Of a DNA stretch of 64,000 nt, positions 1 through 11,500 are shown piece by piece. The stretch comes from Gammaproteobacteria bacterium MOLA455 (GTDB taxonomy: Bacteria; Pseudomonadota; Gammaproteobacteria; Pseudomonadales; Porticoccaceae), in NCBI GenBank assembly GCA_000511875.1, contig AZIN01000001.1, forward strand, positions 1,723,857 to 1,787,856, in the 5' to 3' direction. The position numbers and the translations under genes were made by a program. Below the pieces are notes generated by a model. That model did no database searches, was not told the DNA's origin, and was given only the letters and a program-made list of their open reading frames with translations. Position 1 is the first letter of the stretch. Each line of letters begins with the position of its first letter.

Positions 1-680
1 AAGCGTGCCAGACAGAAGGGAATGATTTCGCCATCGACAACTAGGATACGTTTATCGCCCTGAGTGATTTGTGGCATAAATTTCTGCGCCATAATCGTCT
101 CAGAACCGCACTTGGTCACCGTCTCTAGAATCACATTAAGATTTTGATCGCCCTCTTTAACACGAAAAATAGAGGTGCCCCCCATGCCATCAAGTGGTTT
201 GTAGACCACATCCTGATGCACGGCTAAGAAGCCCTTCAGTCGCTCTTGATCGCGGCTGACTAATAGTGGTGGAGTGCACTGGGGGAATTCTGTGGCAAAC
301 ACCTTCTCATTGCAGTCGCGCAGACTCTGGGGCTTGTTAACCACTAGTGAACCGCGGCGTTCCGCAGCTTCAAGGATATAGGTGGAATAGATAAACTCGC
401 TATCGAATGGCGGGTCTTTACGCATTACCAAGACATCCATCTCTTCGAGAGCAGCGTCTTTGCTGTCACCCAATTCGAACCACTTATCTGCGTCATTAAA
501 AACGTTTAGCGGGCGCAGATGAGCTCTGGGCCCGCTATTGTCTATATAGAGATCAGACTGCTCCATATAAAAAAGATCAAACCCCTGTGTCTGAGCCGCT
601 AGCAGGATCGCCAGAGTTGAATCTTTGTAAAAAGAGATGGATTGAATGGGGTCCATAATGACGCCGAGCGATGTACCCAT
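1..680 (-). CDS. gshB: Glutathione synthetase, 5' part (3' end outside window)
   Basis: Reading the minus strand from an ATG at 680 gives an uninterrupted frame of about 226 codons that runs off the left edge. It begins MGTSLGVIMDPIQS and continues with MRKDPPFDSEFIYSTYILE, VVNKPQSLRDCNEK and YKPLDGMGGTSIF, all typical of GshB, the ATP-grasp enzyme that joins gamma-glutamylcysteine and glycine to make glutathione in the cytoplasm. GshB is usually about 315 residues, so roughly 90 C-terminal residues are missing. It is transcribed divergently from the Pil-Chp cluster; this neighbourhood is also known from Pseudomonas. The 210-bp gap to pilG should hold both promoters, but no convincing -35/-10 pair stood out. 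Confidence 0.95.
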   Translation of the reverse strand, partial: MGTSLGVIMDPIQSISFYKDSTLAILLAAQTQGFDLFYMEQSDLYIDNSGPRAHLRPLNVFNDADKWFELGDSKDAALEEMDVLVMRKDPPFDSEFIYSTYILEAAERRGSLVVNKPQSLRDCNEKVFATEFPQCTPPLLVSRDQERLKGFLAVHQDVVYKPLDGMGGTSIFRVKEGDQNLNVILETVTKCGSETIMAQKFMPQITQGDKRILVVDGEIIPFCLAR

Positions 681-890
681 AAAATGACAGCCTTAGGTTG
701 ATATTTGCGCTATAACTAATTGTGGCAACTGATATGGCCGATGCCCTGAAAAATTCTGTGACCTATAAATCAATTATTTTACAAAGATTAGAGGCTTGTG
801 GATTATACATTACAAGTGTGTTTAAAATTCCATAACTTAAGTGATGTTGGCAATGCTTAAGGCGTTAAGTGGTTTTAAAATGGTGAAAAT

Positions 891-1268
891 ATGGATGTTA
901 AGGGCCTTAAAGTCCTCGTCATAGATGACAGCAACACAATAAGACGTACCGCAGAAACCTTGTTGGCAAAAGCTGGCTGTGATGTCGCGACAGCGTCAGA
1001 TGGTTTCGATTCCCTGTCGAAAATTGTCGATATCAAACCAGATGTCATTTTTATCGACATCATGATGCCGCGTCTCGACGGCTATCAGACCTGCGCACTA
1101 ATCAAAAACAATCCCGAATACAAATCTACTCCTGTGATCATGCTGTCGAGCAAAGATGGCCTTTTTGATAAGGCCAAAGGCCGCATAGTCGGCGCTGACG
1201 ACTATCTGACCAAGCCCTTCGGTCGTGCAGAATTACTCGATGTATTAGAAAAACATACCCAAAACTAA
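891..1268 (+). CDS. pilG: Twitching motility response regulator PilG
   Basis: A single CheY-like receiver domain of 125 residues with no output domain. The acidic pair is D12-D13, the phospho-acceptor is D56 in FIDIMMP, and the conserved lysine is K108 in YLTKPF. The stretches MMPRLDGYQTCALIKNN and SSKDGLFDKAKGRIVG match PilG of Pseudomonas very closely. PilG is phosphorylated by the hybrid kinase ChpA; in Pseudomonas it promotes pilus extension and cAMP synthesis. It is the first gene of the pilGHIJK-chpABC cluster and lies 25 nt from pilH. The ATG at 891 gives a family-length N-terminus. Confidence 0.95.
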   Translation: MDVKGLKVLVIDDSNTIRRTAETLLAKAGCDVATASDGFDSLSKIVDIKPDVIFIDIMMPRLDGYQTCALIKNNPEYKSTPVIMLSSKDGLFDKAKGRIVGADDYLTKPFGRAELLDVLEKHTQN

Positions 1269-1293
1269 CTAAAGGATTTAGAGGTTTTATCAA

Positions 1294-1656
1294 ATGGCAA
1301 AAGTACTGATTGTGGATGACTCTCCTACAGAAACCTATAAGTTGGCCAATATTCTTGAGCGCAATGGCTTTTCTGTACTCTCTGCAGATTCTGGGGAGCA
1401 GGGACTTAATCTGGCCCGAGAAGAGCAGCCGGATGTGGTGTTGATGGATATAGTGATGCCTGGACTAAACGGCTTTCAGGCAACTCGGCAGCTTAGTCGC
1501 GGCAAGGAAACTCATCATATCCCAGTCATTATAGTGACAGCCAAAAATCAGCAGGCAGATCAGGTCTGGGGTGAGCGCCAAGGTGCCAAGGCCTACCTGG
1601 TCAAGCCGATCGATGAGAAGCAACTAGTATCGGCCATTACCAATGTCCTAAATTAG
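1294..1656 (+). CDS. pilH: Twitching motility response regulator PilH
   Basis: A second stand-alone receiver domain of 120 residues. It shows the D8-D9 acidic pair, phospho-acceptor D52 in VLMDIVMPGLNGFQATRQL and K104 in YLVKPID; this stretch is almost diagnostic for PilH. In the Pil-Chp system PilH acts as the second response regulator, linked to retraction or as a phosphate sink opposing PilG. It follows pilG by 25 nt with a purine-rich ribosome site ahead of its ATG, and the GTG of pilI comes 11 nt after its stop, so co-transcription is likely. Confidence 0.95.
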   Translation: MAKVLIVDDSPTETYKLANILERNGFSVLSADSGEQGLNLAREEQPDVVLMDIVMPGLNGFQATRQLSRGKETHHIPVIIVTAKNQQADQVWGERQGAKAYLVKPIDEKQLVSAITNVLN

Positions 1657-1667
1657 GATCTCGCGCC

Positions 1668-2201
1668 GTGTCTAAAGTAAAGCAACTCTTTTCAGCCATT
1701 AGCAGTGTGGCCAGCCGATTCAGTGAGTCGGCCCATGGCTTGCCCGCGCAAAAGCAGATCGTTGAGGCGCGCAAGTTAATTGCCTTTAACCTGCTCGGCC
1801 ATAGCTACCTGATCCCATTAAATGAGGTGGGTGAGATACTCGAACTGCCCAAATCGACAAAGTTGCCTCGGGTAAAATCCTGGGTGACTGGCCTGGCAAA
1901 TGTAAGAGGCCGTCTATTGCCAATTATCGATCTGGCTGCTTTTCTCGGTGGCAGCCTAACTAGTGCGGCGCGAGACCGGCGGGTCCTGGTGCTAGATATT
2001 AATAATGTCTATGTGGGTGTGGTGGTAGACGCAGTTCAGGGGATTAAGTCTCTCCCTGTGGATCAGTATCAAACAGTCTCTAGCCAATGTCCAATGGCCA
2101 GTTTTACCGATGGAGTCTTTGTCGAAAAAGAGCAATCAATAGCACTTTTTTGTGCTCGCAAACTGATTGAAGATGATCAATTTATGTCTGTCGCTATTTA
2201 G
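1668..2201 (+). CDS. pilI: CheW-like adaptor PilI
   Basis: A protein of 177 residues with one CheW fold from about residue 35 onward (VEARKLIAFNLLGHSYLIPLNEVGEIL, then VTGLANVRGRLLPIIDLAAFLG). CheW adaptors bridge a chemoreceptor, here PilJ, and a CheA-type kinase, here ChpA. It starts with GTG at 1668, 11 nt after the pilH stop, with AGGA about 8 nt upstream. About 60 nt separate it from pilJ. The identity rests on the CheW motifs together with its fixed place between pilH and pilJ. Confidence 0.9.
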   Translation: MSKVKQLFSAISSVASRFSESAHGLPAQKQIVEARKLIAFNLLGHSYLIPLNEVGEILELPKSTKLPRVKSWVTGLANVRGRLLPIIDLAAFLGGSLTSAARDRRVLVLDINNVYVGVVVDAVQGIKSLPVDQYQTVSSQCPMASFTDGVFVEKEQSIALFCARKLIEDDQFMSVAI

Positions 2202-2276
2202 GATAAAAAACGTTCGGATTGTTGAGTTGAGTAAGCCGAAAAATAACTGCAATAAAGAATCAGCATGGAGGATTAT

Positions 2277-4589
2277 ATGAGTACAACTACTAGCAAGGGA
2301 TCGCTATACCGCAGCTTAATTATCACCCTGGGAATTATCTGTATAGGTACTGCAGCCTACAGTATTGTCGAAGTTAATCGGCAGGCAAAAAACGATCAAG
2401 CTAACATTCAAAGTATTGCCGACCTGCGTATTAAGGCGCTGCGAATTACCAAGTTGGCCGACGATGCAGTAGCTGCGCGAGAGCAGGCTTTCGATTCTCT
2501 AACCGGCTTGAACACGCAGATGGAACGCGGCTGGAAAGCATTGCAGCAACGTCTCAACACTCAAAATGAAATCTCCCGTGGGAAAATCAAACTTGTCGCT
2601 GACAGTTGGGGCAAGGTGCAAGAGGAATTAAATCAATTAGCTGACAGCCGTGATCCGGTTGTTTTTGTATCCACTGTTGCCCGTAAGCTAAACGAAACAT
2701 TACCCCAAGTGCAGGATCATGCCGGTCAGGTTGTAGACGCACTGATCGCCCAGGCCGCCCCTGCGGGCCAGATCGCTATTGCTCAAGAGCAGCTCTGGTT
2801 GATCGAGCGTATCGGTCGTAATATCGACAAGATGATCCTCGCAAGCGGTGATGCCAATGTGGCTGCCGATCAGTTTAAAGCGGATTCCAATATCTTCCGC
2901 GATACGTTGGATTCTATGAAAAATGGTAACTTTATTTTAGGTATTACCAAGGTAACCAATAAAGAAGCTCTAGCCAGCATTGGGCAGATTCAAGAATTAT
3001 TCGATGTGGTTGCCAATGATATTGACCGCATCTATAACTCGGCTAATGATCTGTCCACCGCGCGCCAGTCTGCCGAAGCTCTGCTTGCTGATGTACCTGT
3101 GTTATTAACCCAACTCGACGATTTAGATAACACTGTCGCAGGTTTAGCTGACTCCGAGCAGCGTCTATTTAATGATCTCACCAGTCTATCTGCCATCGCC
3201 GGATTCTTCACTGCGCTGGTAATCCTAGGCTTTATTAATTTCACAGCCACGCGCCGCAATTTGATTGAGTCTGAGCAGATCAAAGATAAAAACCAACAGG
3301 CGATCTTGCAGCTGCTCGACGATATCTCGGATCTGGCAGATGGAGATTTGACAGCCGAAGCAACGGTGACGGAAGACTTTACAGGTACCATTGCGGACTC
3401 GATTAACTTCGCAATCGGCGAGTTGAGAAGTCTGGTGGAAAACGTCGCGAGCTCTTCCGAAAAGCTAACCGGATCTGCTGATGCTACCCGTGCCACATCC
3501 TTACAGTTGGCAGAGAGCGCCGAGCATCAGGCTCAGGAAATTGCCGGCGTATCAGCAGCGATTAATGAAATGGCCATTACCATTGATCAGGTCTCCTCCA
3601 ACTCTGCTGAATCAGCCGCGGTTGCGGAGCGCTCTGTATCCATCGCCAAAAATGGTTCGCAAGTGGTACGCAATACCATTGAGGGGATGGATACCATTCG
3701 CGAACAGATCCAAGACACCTCAAAACGGATTAAACGCCTGGGTGAAAGTTCTCAAGAAATTGGCGATATAGTCTCGCTAATTAATGAGATTGCAGAACAA
3801 ACCAATATTCTCGCCCTAAACGCTGCTATTCAGGCCGCAATGGCCGGTGAAGCCGGCCGTGGTTTTGCGGTGGTAGCCGATGAGGTTCAGCGGCTTGCTG
3901 AGCGCTCGGCGACAGCTACTAAGCAGATCGCAGGCCTGGTAAAAACTATTCAGAGTGACACCAATGAGGCGGTGAGCTCCATGGAGCAAACTACAGCCGA
4001 AGTGGTTAAAGGTGCTGAACTTGCCCACAGTGCGGGTATAGCCCTGGAAGAAATTGAAACTGTATCAACCAGCTTGGCTGAGTTGATTCAGGATATTTCA
4101 GAAGCGGCAAAACATCAGGCTACCACCTCTGGGCATATTTCTAACACCATGAACGTGATTCAGGAAATTACCTCACAAACCCTATCCGGTACAAATGATA
4201 CGGCTACTTCTATTGGTGAGCTGGCCGAGATGGCTGTAGAAATGAAGCACTCGGTGAGTGGATTTGTTCTCCCCGATTCGAATAAAAATCTATCCCCCAG
4301 CACTGCTGAAGAAGTTCCCTTGGGACCCGAACAAGCACTCGATGACGACCAGTTGGGTGCTTTGTTTGCTGTCGCCACGGACCAAGAACCCGACCACGCT
4401 AAGGAGTCATCTGACAGCAATGATGAACAGGGCTTAAATCTAGATTTTGTTGCTAGCGCCGATATGGAACAGGACTTCAATGAAGATCTTGAGGTCGACA
4501 TTGAAGATCCAGACGAGCTTTTACATCTAGAAGAATTCGAGGCTGAAATTGAAGCAATGCTGACTGATGGAGACGATAAAAAGACATAG
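2277..4589 (+). CDS. pilJ: Methyl-accepting chemoreceptor PilJ
   Basis: The Pil-Chp receptor in the inner membrane. A first transmembrane segment lies near residues 15-32, a periplasmic sensor region of about 275 residues follows, and a second segment lies near 305-325 ([16 protein letters not shown]). Then come a HAMP-like linker and the methyl-accepting signalling domain with its hairpin tip [24 protein letters not shown] place the start at the ATG at 2277 because GGAG (2267-2270) sits 6 nt ahead of it; an in-frame ATG at 2265 overlaps that site. After the usual end (SVSGFVLP) the protein carries about 104 extra, strongly acidic residues, making 770 instead of the roughly 680 of Pseudomonas PilJ. 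Confidence 0.93.
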   Translation: MSTTTSKGSLYRSLIITLGIICIGTAAYSIVEVNRQAKNDQANIQSIADLRIKALRITKLADDAVAAREQAFDSLTGLNTQMERGWKALQQRLNTQNEISRGKIKLVADSWGKVQEELNQLADSRDPVVFVSTVARKLNETLPQVQDHAGQVVDALIAQAAPAGQIAIAQEQLWLIERIGRNIDKMILASGDANVAADQFKADSNIFRDTLDSMKNGNFILGITKVTNKEALASIGQIQELFDVVANDIDRIYNSANDLSTARQSAEALLADVPVLLTQLDDLDNTVAGLADSEQRLFNDLTSLSAIAGFFTALVILGFINFTATRRNLIESEQIKDKNQQAILQLLDDISDLADGDLTAEATVTEDFTGTIADSINFAIGELRSLVENVASSSEKLTGSADATRATSLQLAESAEHQAQEIAGVSAAINEMAITIDQVSSNSAESAAVAERSVSIAKNGSQVVRNTIEGMDTIREQIQDTSKRIKRLGESSQEIGDIVSLINEIAEQTNILALNAAIQAAMAGEAGRGFAVVADEVQRLAERSATATKQIAGLVKTIQSDTNEAVSSMEQTTAEVVKGAELAHSAGIALEEIETVSTSLAELIQDISEAAKHQATTSGHISNTMNVIQEITSQTLSGTNDTATSIGELAEMAVEMKHSVSGFVLPDSNKNLSPSTAEEVPLGPEQALDDDQLGALFAVATDQEPDHAKESSDSNDEQGLNLDFVASADMEQDFNEDLEVDIEDPDELLHLEEFEAEIEAMLTDGDDKKT

Positions 4590-4618
4590 AAAAATCGTCG
4601 ACTAAATAGGGTTTTATA

Positions 4619-5503
4619 GTGGCTAGCAAAGCAGATCAGGCGCGCCTTCAGAACAGTGAGTTTGGGTATTTCGATATCTGGAAAACCGCTATCGAAGAGC
4701 GCACTGGGGTCCAGATTACCGCTGATCGAGAGCGCGTCTTAGGGGGCTTGCTTAATCGAAGAATGATCGAGCTAGATCTCCTCGATGTTGACGAATATTT
4801 AACCCAAGCTCTAGATCTCACCAAAGGTGCTGAGGAATGGAGCGGGCTAGTGGACAGCTTGCTAGTTAAAGAAACTAGCTTCTTTCGACATGCTCCCTCA
4901 TTTGATTATGTCGCGCAGCGGGTTAAAGAAACAGTTGCTGCCCCTGACTTTGCTGGGCCGCTGTGGATTTGGAGTCTCGGCTGTTCGACCGGTGAAGAAG
5001 CCTACTCACTGGCGATCACCGTTGACCGAGCTATGCGTGAATTGGGCTGTGAGGTTGGCTTTGGCATTATCGGCACAGACATCAGTAATCAAGCCATTAC
5101 TCAAGCTCGACGTGGCATATATCGCGAGGCAAAAATGAATGCGCTTGACAAGCTGACAAGGGCGGCCTACTTCGACCAAGTTGGCAAGCAGCTGTGGCGT
5201 ATAAAAGCAGACTTAAGGCGCCGAGTTTGTTTTTTGACGAGCAATATATTGGCTGATAAGTCTCCCTTGATAGGGCGTAAAATGGATCTTATTTACTGTC
5301 AGAACATGTTGATTTATTTTCGTCGCTGGAAGCGCCGAGAACTGGTTAATCAATTAACTGATCATTTAGACAGTCGCGGTTGTCTGATATTGGGCTTAGG
5401 CGAGTTGGCAAATTGGGCACCAGAGGGACTATCGCGCGTTGCGCCGCGAGTTGTTCAGGCATACACCAAAGTTGAGACCGTTGAACAGGGAGAAGCTCTA
5501 TGA
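4619..5503 (+). CDS. pilK: CheR-type chemoreceptor methyltransferase PilK
   Basis: A CheR-family SAM-dependent methyltransferase of 294 residues that should methylate glutamates of PilJ. Visible motifs are LVKETSFFRH in the N-terminal helical domain, the SAM-binding loop LGCSTGEEAYSLAI, GTDISNQAITQARRGIY, and YCQNMLIYF near the C-terminal part of the fold. It begins with GTG at 4619, 29 nt after pilJ. Its TGA overlaps the chpA ATG by 4 nt, so the two are probably translationally coupled. PilK is the name for the CheR homologue at this position in Pseudomonas. Confidence 0.92.
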   Translation: MASKADQARLQNSEFGYFDIWKTAIEERTGVQITADRERVLGGLLNRRMIELDLLDVDEYLTQALDLTKGAEEWSGLVDSLLVKETSFFRHAPSFDYVAQRVKETVAAPDFAGPLWIWSLGCSTGEEAYSLAITVDRAMRELGCEVGFGIIGTDISNQAITQARRGIYREAKMNALDKLTRAAYFDQVGKQLWRIKADLRRRVCFLTSNILADKSPLIGRKMDLIYCQNMLIYFRRWKRRELVNQLTDHLDSRGCLILGLGELANWAPEGLSRVAPRVVQAYTKVETVEQGEAL

Positions 5504-8500
5504 GCGACGTTCAAATCAAAAGAATCAAGACATTCACCGGGCTTGAATGGCTAATTGGCGAAATTGAAAATAGTCTGGATGCTGCCTTTAGTGAGCTGGA
5601 AGCGTTCACTCAAAATGATAGCGATGAAACTAAAATACGATTTTGTCTTGGCCACCTGCATCAAATAACCGGGCCGTTTAAAATATTAGAATACGAAGGC
5701 TGCATTTTTTTAGTTAATGAAATGGAGGCTCTAGCTCAGGCCATTATTGACAAAAAAGTGTCCAATGTTAATGAAGCCTGTGAAATTTTGGTTAAGGCAA
5801 TTGTCAAATTGCCCATCTACCTACGAAAGCTACTATCTAACCGTGAAGACCGTCCGGAGACACTAATTTTATTGCTAAATGACTTGCGTGCAGCTCAAGG
5901 GCGATCTCTAGTTTCGGAGGGCGTTTTATTTTCACCAGACACAACCAGCCTAAAAAACCTAGATGAAAATCGGCCCGCTTATAAGCCGAATTCCGCAACC
6001 AGCGATATGATAAAACGTTTGCGTCAGGTCTATCAGCTATCCCTCATTAAAGTAATAAAAGATCAGGAAAAAGCCGCTAACTATTTGAATATCGTAAAAG
6101 TTCTGCAGCGTATGCAAGAGCTTTCTAAAAATAGCTGGAGGGAATGTCTTTGGTCGGTGGCTGGCGAAACCATAAAATTAGTCGCTTCCGGTGAAATAAA
6201 ATTTAGTCTAGCACTGAAGAAACTTTTTCGAACTCTGGATACCCAGATAAAGCTCCAAGCCAAGGAAGTTGCAGTGGGGGAATCTAGTGCCCCAGAGTAC
6301 GCCCTATTTAAGAATTTACTCTATTATCTGACAACAATCCACCCGTCTTCTATTGCATTAAAGGTTATTTGGAAAAACTATAACCTCGCTGAAGCCTTCC
6401 CCTCTGGAACCGTTTATCCGGAGCATGGACGCTTGGTTCCGCAATATGATCCATTGGTCGTGCGCTCACTAGTTGTGGCGATTCAAGGTGAATTGGCTAC
6501 AGTACGCTCGGCCTTAGAACGGTTTTCAATCGAGGGCGGACTCTCGGCTGACAACGTTAGAGAGGCTCTGCCAGTACTGGCCAATATGGCTGACACTCTG
6601 GCTTTAGTAGGGCAGGGAAAACTGCGCGATGCAACGACTAATGTTGATGCCAGGTTACAGAAAATTTTCTCTTTGCAAGGCGTGGGAATCGAAGACCATG
6701 ATCTTGCCGATGCCGTTCAAAGTCTTGCGGAAATAGAATTAGCTTTAAATACCTGGGCAGCCAGTCCTGACAAATTTTCAGGTACCGTAGACTTGGAAAG
6801 TCAACAGAACCAATTTGAATTTGACAGCGCCAGTCAGGTACTTTTAGCCGAGTCTCGCACTGGTATCGAGCGTATAAAAGAAGCTGTTGTTGGCTTTATA
6901 AATTCCCAGTGGGATTTGCAATTGCTCTCTCATGTGCCTGGTATGTTCAACCAGCTGCAAGGGGCCCTGCAGATTATAGGATTGACCCGAGCAGCATCTG
7001 TTGTGGCTGGCTGTACAAGCTATGTTGAAAAGCTTATCGCAAAAGAGAGCCGTCAAGTGGAGTGGCATGCTCTAGATACCTTTGCTGATGCAATCACCAT
7101 TGTCGAATACTATCTAGAACAGTTTTCGGCTAATAATGACAATGACAGTTATGTCAAACAAGATGATGTCTTGGTTGCAGCAGAAGAGAGTATTTACTCG
7201 CTTCTACAGGAAGATGTGCCGCAACAGCCGCCGCTGCAAAAAGTCGTTAGCGAGGCGGGCTTGCCTCTTGTGCCTGCAGACATTAGCCAGGAAATGGTTT
7301 TACTGGAAGAACCGCAGGATCCTATTGCCAGGCCCATTGAAAATCAAAACGACGATCAACGCAAAGAGCCAGTTTCGGAACCACCGTCTGACAATGCTCT
7401 ACCGCCTATTCTCGATTCGGCGGAACAGGATGATGAATATATTGTTGACCCAGAAATAATCGAAATATTTGTCGAAGAGGCTGATGAAGTTCTCGAAACG
7501 TTGACTGCATTATTACCTCAGTGGAAAAACCAGATTCAGGACGAGGAGTTAATTGCGACTGCCCGACGTTCATTTCATACCCTAAAGGGTAGCGGTCGGA
7601 TGGTCGGCGCTATGGCAATTGGAGATCTAGCCTGGGCCATTGAAGAGCTATTGAATGGCGTCACTAATGGGCGATTAAAGTGCACTGAAATGATAGTTGA
7701 TCTAGTCGAAATTGCGGTTCAATCAATTGCGCGAATGATTCCAGCTTTTTCTGCGAATCAGCCGTACGAAGACTCAGAGCAGTCTGTTATAGCTATTGCC
7801 GAAGCGGCGCAGTCACTCGCCAATCAAGAATCTATGAGCCCACTAGCCGCCGCATTATTTGGCCTCAAAGACAGTTCTGATAAAGTGTCAGAAGACGAAA
7901 AAGTTGAGATTCATGCGCTCGATAATGAACAACTCGATGCTAAAGAGCTGGGGGCTGACGAGGCGAGTAATGAAGAGGCAAATAATGAAGAGTTATGTGC
8001 TGAAGAGTTATGTGCTGAAGAGTTATGTAGTGAAGAGCCCGGTACTGAAAATCTCGAAAATCCGACAGAAGCTCTCAAGGATTTAAATGATTCTAGTAGT
8101 GCTGGAGCCGCCACTGAAGAAGGCCCAAGCAAGCCGCAGATTGTCGAACAACAGAGCCCAATTGACGGCCAGTTAGAGGCTCAACAGCTTAGGGATCAGG
8201 GAGAGCACGAAGCCATACTGTTAGAGATTTTTGTCAATGAAGCTCAGGGCCATTTAAAAACCATTGATGATTTTGTCTTGCAAGCTCGCAGCTCGGCACC
8301 ACTCTATAAAACACCCTCCCTCGCTCTTCAGCGAGCACTGCACACGCTAAAAGGCACTGCAGAAATGGCCGACTTTTCTGAGCTGAGTGAGTTGGTTACA
8401 CCTCTTGAAGAGTTTGTTAAAGAATTACACCACCATCAAATTTGTCTCGATGAAGATATAGTCCACCTAGTGGAAGATGCGGCAGATTTTTTCCGTGCCA

Positions 8501-11500
8501 TTCTTGCGCGTATGACAGGTGGTGAGCTAGTTGAGTTGCCAGGGCTGCCGCTGTTCCGTGCACGTTTGCTAGAGTTGCGAGATAAAGCCGTTGGTCATCT
8601 ATTGCGCGCAGACTATTGCGATACTGATGGCAAGGATTTTTCCGCAGTTAGACGATTGATGGCGGAAGGTCTGCTAGCACTGCAAGATTATCCTGCTCTG
8701 TATGATTATTTGGAGTGTCAAACCGCACCTCCGAGAGTAGTGTTCAATGAGCTTCTGACTGATCTAAAAGCCATTCAGGAACAGCTTGTGGATGCTGATA
8801 TTGGGCCGATTTTAGAACTGGCTGGACTGATGACACCGATTTACAGGCTATTAATGGATATAGGTGCTCTACCTACTCGGGCTGTGGTAGATGGATTAAA
8901 AGAGAGCCATGAGTATCTATTGAATCTCTTTGATATGCTCGCGGCGGATCAGGATTTAAGTTCACTACCTGAGGTAGACAAAAAGCGTTTAGCGGATATA
9001 GAAGAGCAACTCACTGAACAGTTGGCTAAAAAGGCTGAGCTAACTAAGGTCTCCGAAGATCAAGAGTCTATTCCAAGCGCAGCGAAAGAGCCTGCCGAGA
9101 AATCTACTGCCGAGGTTCTCTCTGTTGCTGAGCGGCCTGTTAAAGACCAGCCTGGGGATGATCAAACGGCAGTATCCGATGAATCTGAATTAATATTGCC
9201 AGAAGAAAATATTGACCAGCCACTGATAGACTTGGACTGCAGTGAGGAGAGCTTCGAAGACCAGGGTAAAGTTGAGAAAATAACTGAAGTGGTCACCAGC
9301 TCAATGTCACTGGTCGATATAGAGCTGGACAATGAAATCGTCGGCGTTTTTGTGGAAGAGGCAGATGATATTGTCAGTCATATTGAAGAGTTGGTGATGG
9401 CCTGGCAATCCAGTCCCAAAGAGATTGAGCTAGCTGATCGACTCAAGCGCGATCTGCATACCTTAAAGGGTGGTGCGCGGATGGCTGGGTTTAACGGGTT
9501 GGGCGATCGAGCTCATACCATCGAATCTCTAATCGACGACACCAAAGATTATAATAAGCGCTTTTTTAAAACGATTATTTCACATCAAGAAATGCTGGTC
9601 AGCGTCTACGATATTGTTCGGCAGATGGCCCTGGGTGGAGATATCAAAGCACTGCAACAACAGCTGGTTGATTTTGAGCAAGGCGACCTGACGGGTATCA
9701 GCAGCCTTGCTGATAAGCAGGGCGAGAGTGATAGTCAGAATGGAGTCGACTCTGGCGCTGACTTTATGAAGTCCCTGGTGATTCCCGAGATGGATAAGCC
9801 TGGAGGGGCAGCGCAATTAACTCCCGATTTCTCGAGCGCCAAAAAGAAGTCTGCTCTTGACCAGAATGCCATTCAAGGTGAAATCAAAGAGGTTGTTCGA
9901 ATTGGTGCCGAGGTGCTGGATACACTGGTCAATTTATCTGGGGAAAATATTATTTTCCGCGGCCGCGTCGAAGAGCAGCTCAGCGAATTCACTCAGTTTC
10001 TCGATGAAATGGATGCCACAGTCGATCGTCTCCAGGGACAGGTTAGGCGCCTGGGTACTGAAACCGAAGCCCAGATTGATTATCGCCGGGAGCAGATTGA
10101 AGCCTCTGGTGAGGCCGATAACTTTGACCCGTTAGAGATGGATCGCTATTCACACTTACAGCAGTTGACTGGCTCGCTGATGGAGTCCGCGTCGGATTTA
10201 AACGATCTTAAAGAGACGCTGAATGAAAAATTAATTGGCACCGAAACTCTGCTGTTACATCAGTCGCGGATCAATACTGATCTGCAAGAAGGCTTGATGA
10301 AAACTCGTATGGTGCCCTTCGCCAGAATTGTCCCACGACTACGTCGCATTGTTCGACAGGTAGGTATAGAGCTGGGCAAAAAAGTTGAATTGCGCATGGA
10401 CAATATTCAAGGGGAAATGGATAGATCTGTTCTTGATCGGATGGTCGCCCCATTGGAGCATATGATTCGCAACTCGGTTGATCATGGCATCGAAACCGAA
10501 GCCGAGCGCTTGGAAGCGGGCAAGCCTGCCAGTGGCAGCATTGTTATTACTACTTACCGGCAAGGTGGCGATATCGTTATCCACTTGGCTGACGACGGTC
10601 GCGGTTTAAATGTAGAGAAGATTCGTCGCCGTGCCCTAGAGAAAGATTTAATCGCAGAAGATGCTGCGCTATCAGCCTATGAAATTTCCCAGTTTATTTT
10701 TCATCCCGGTTTTACAACCACCGACTCGGTTAGCCAGATATCTGGCCGCGGTGTCGGGCTCGATGTGGTCAATAGTGAGGTGCGCCAATGCGGTGGTCGG
10801 GTCGATATTGAAACCTCTGTGGGGTTTGGTACAACGTTCACCATCGTCTTACCCTTTACATTGTCGGTAAACCGCGCGCTGATGATTAATGTCACAGGCG
10901 ATCATTATGGTTTGTCGCTCAACTCAATTGATGGCGTTCACTTTATGCCTCGCAGAGCGGTTGATGAGGCCGTGGCCAATGGCAGTGTGATTAGCTATGC
11001 CGGTTCGGACTATGAACTCTGCTATTTGGGAACCTTGCTCAATCCGGAGATATTGAAGCGCCCTGACAGTCTCGGCGAGGATGCTGCGCTAGTGCTGTTC
11101 CATTCGGATAACCGACGCTTTGCAGTGCAGGTTGATGAAATTATTGGTACTAAAGAAATTGTCGTGAAGACTCTTGGCTCTCAGTTTTCCAGCGTTCCAG
11201 GATTGGGCGGCGCGACTATCTTAAGTGATGGCCAGGTGGTGGTGATTATTGATCTCAATGAATTAGCGCGAGTTTCCATTGTTGATCTGCCACGTATTGG
11301 TCATAGCGGGGAGAAGGCACTTGAGCATGAATCGCGCTCAATCAATGAGCTCTCAACCAGCATATTAGTAGTGGACGATTCGGTTACGGTACGAAAAGTC
11401 ACCAGTCGTATTCTGCGGCGCCAAGGCTATAGAGTGCTTACCGCTAAAGATGGCATTGAAGCCTTAAAGGCAATGCAAGATGAGATTCCCGCCGTCATTC

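Noticed and set aside
7859..8132. Repetitive frames on both strands opposite chpA
   Set aside because: They are shadows of the low-complexity acidic linker and its 15-bp repeats.
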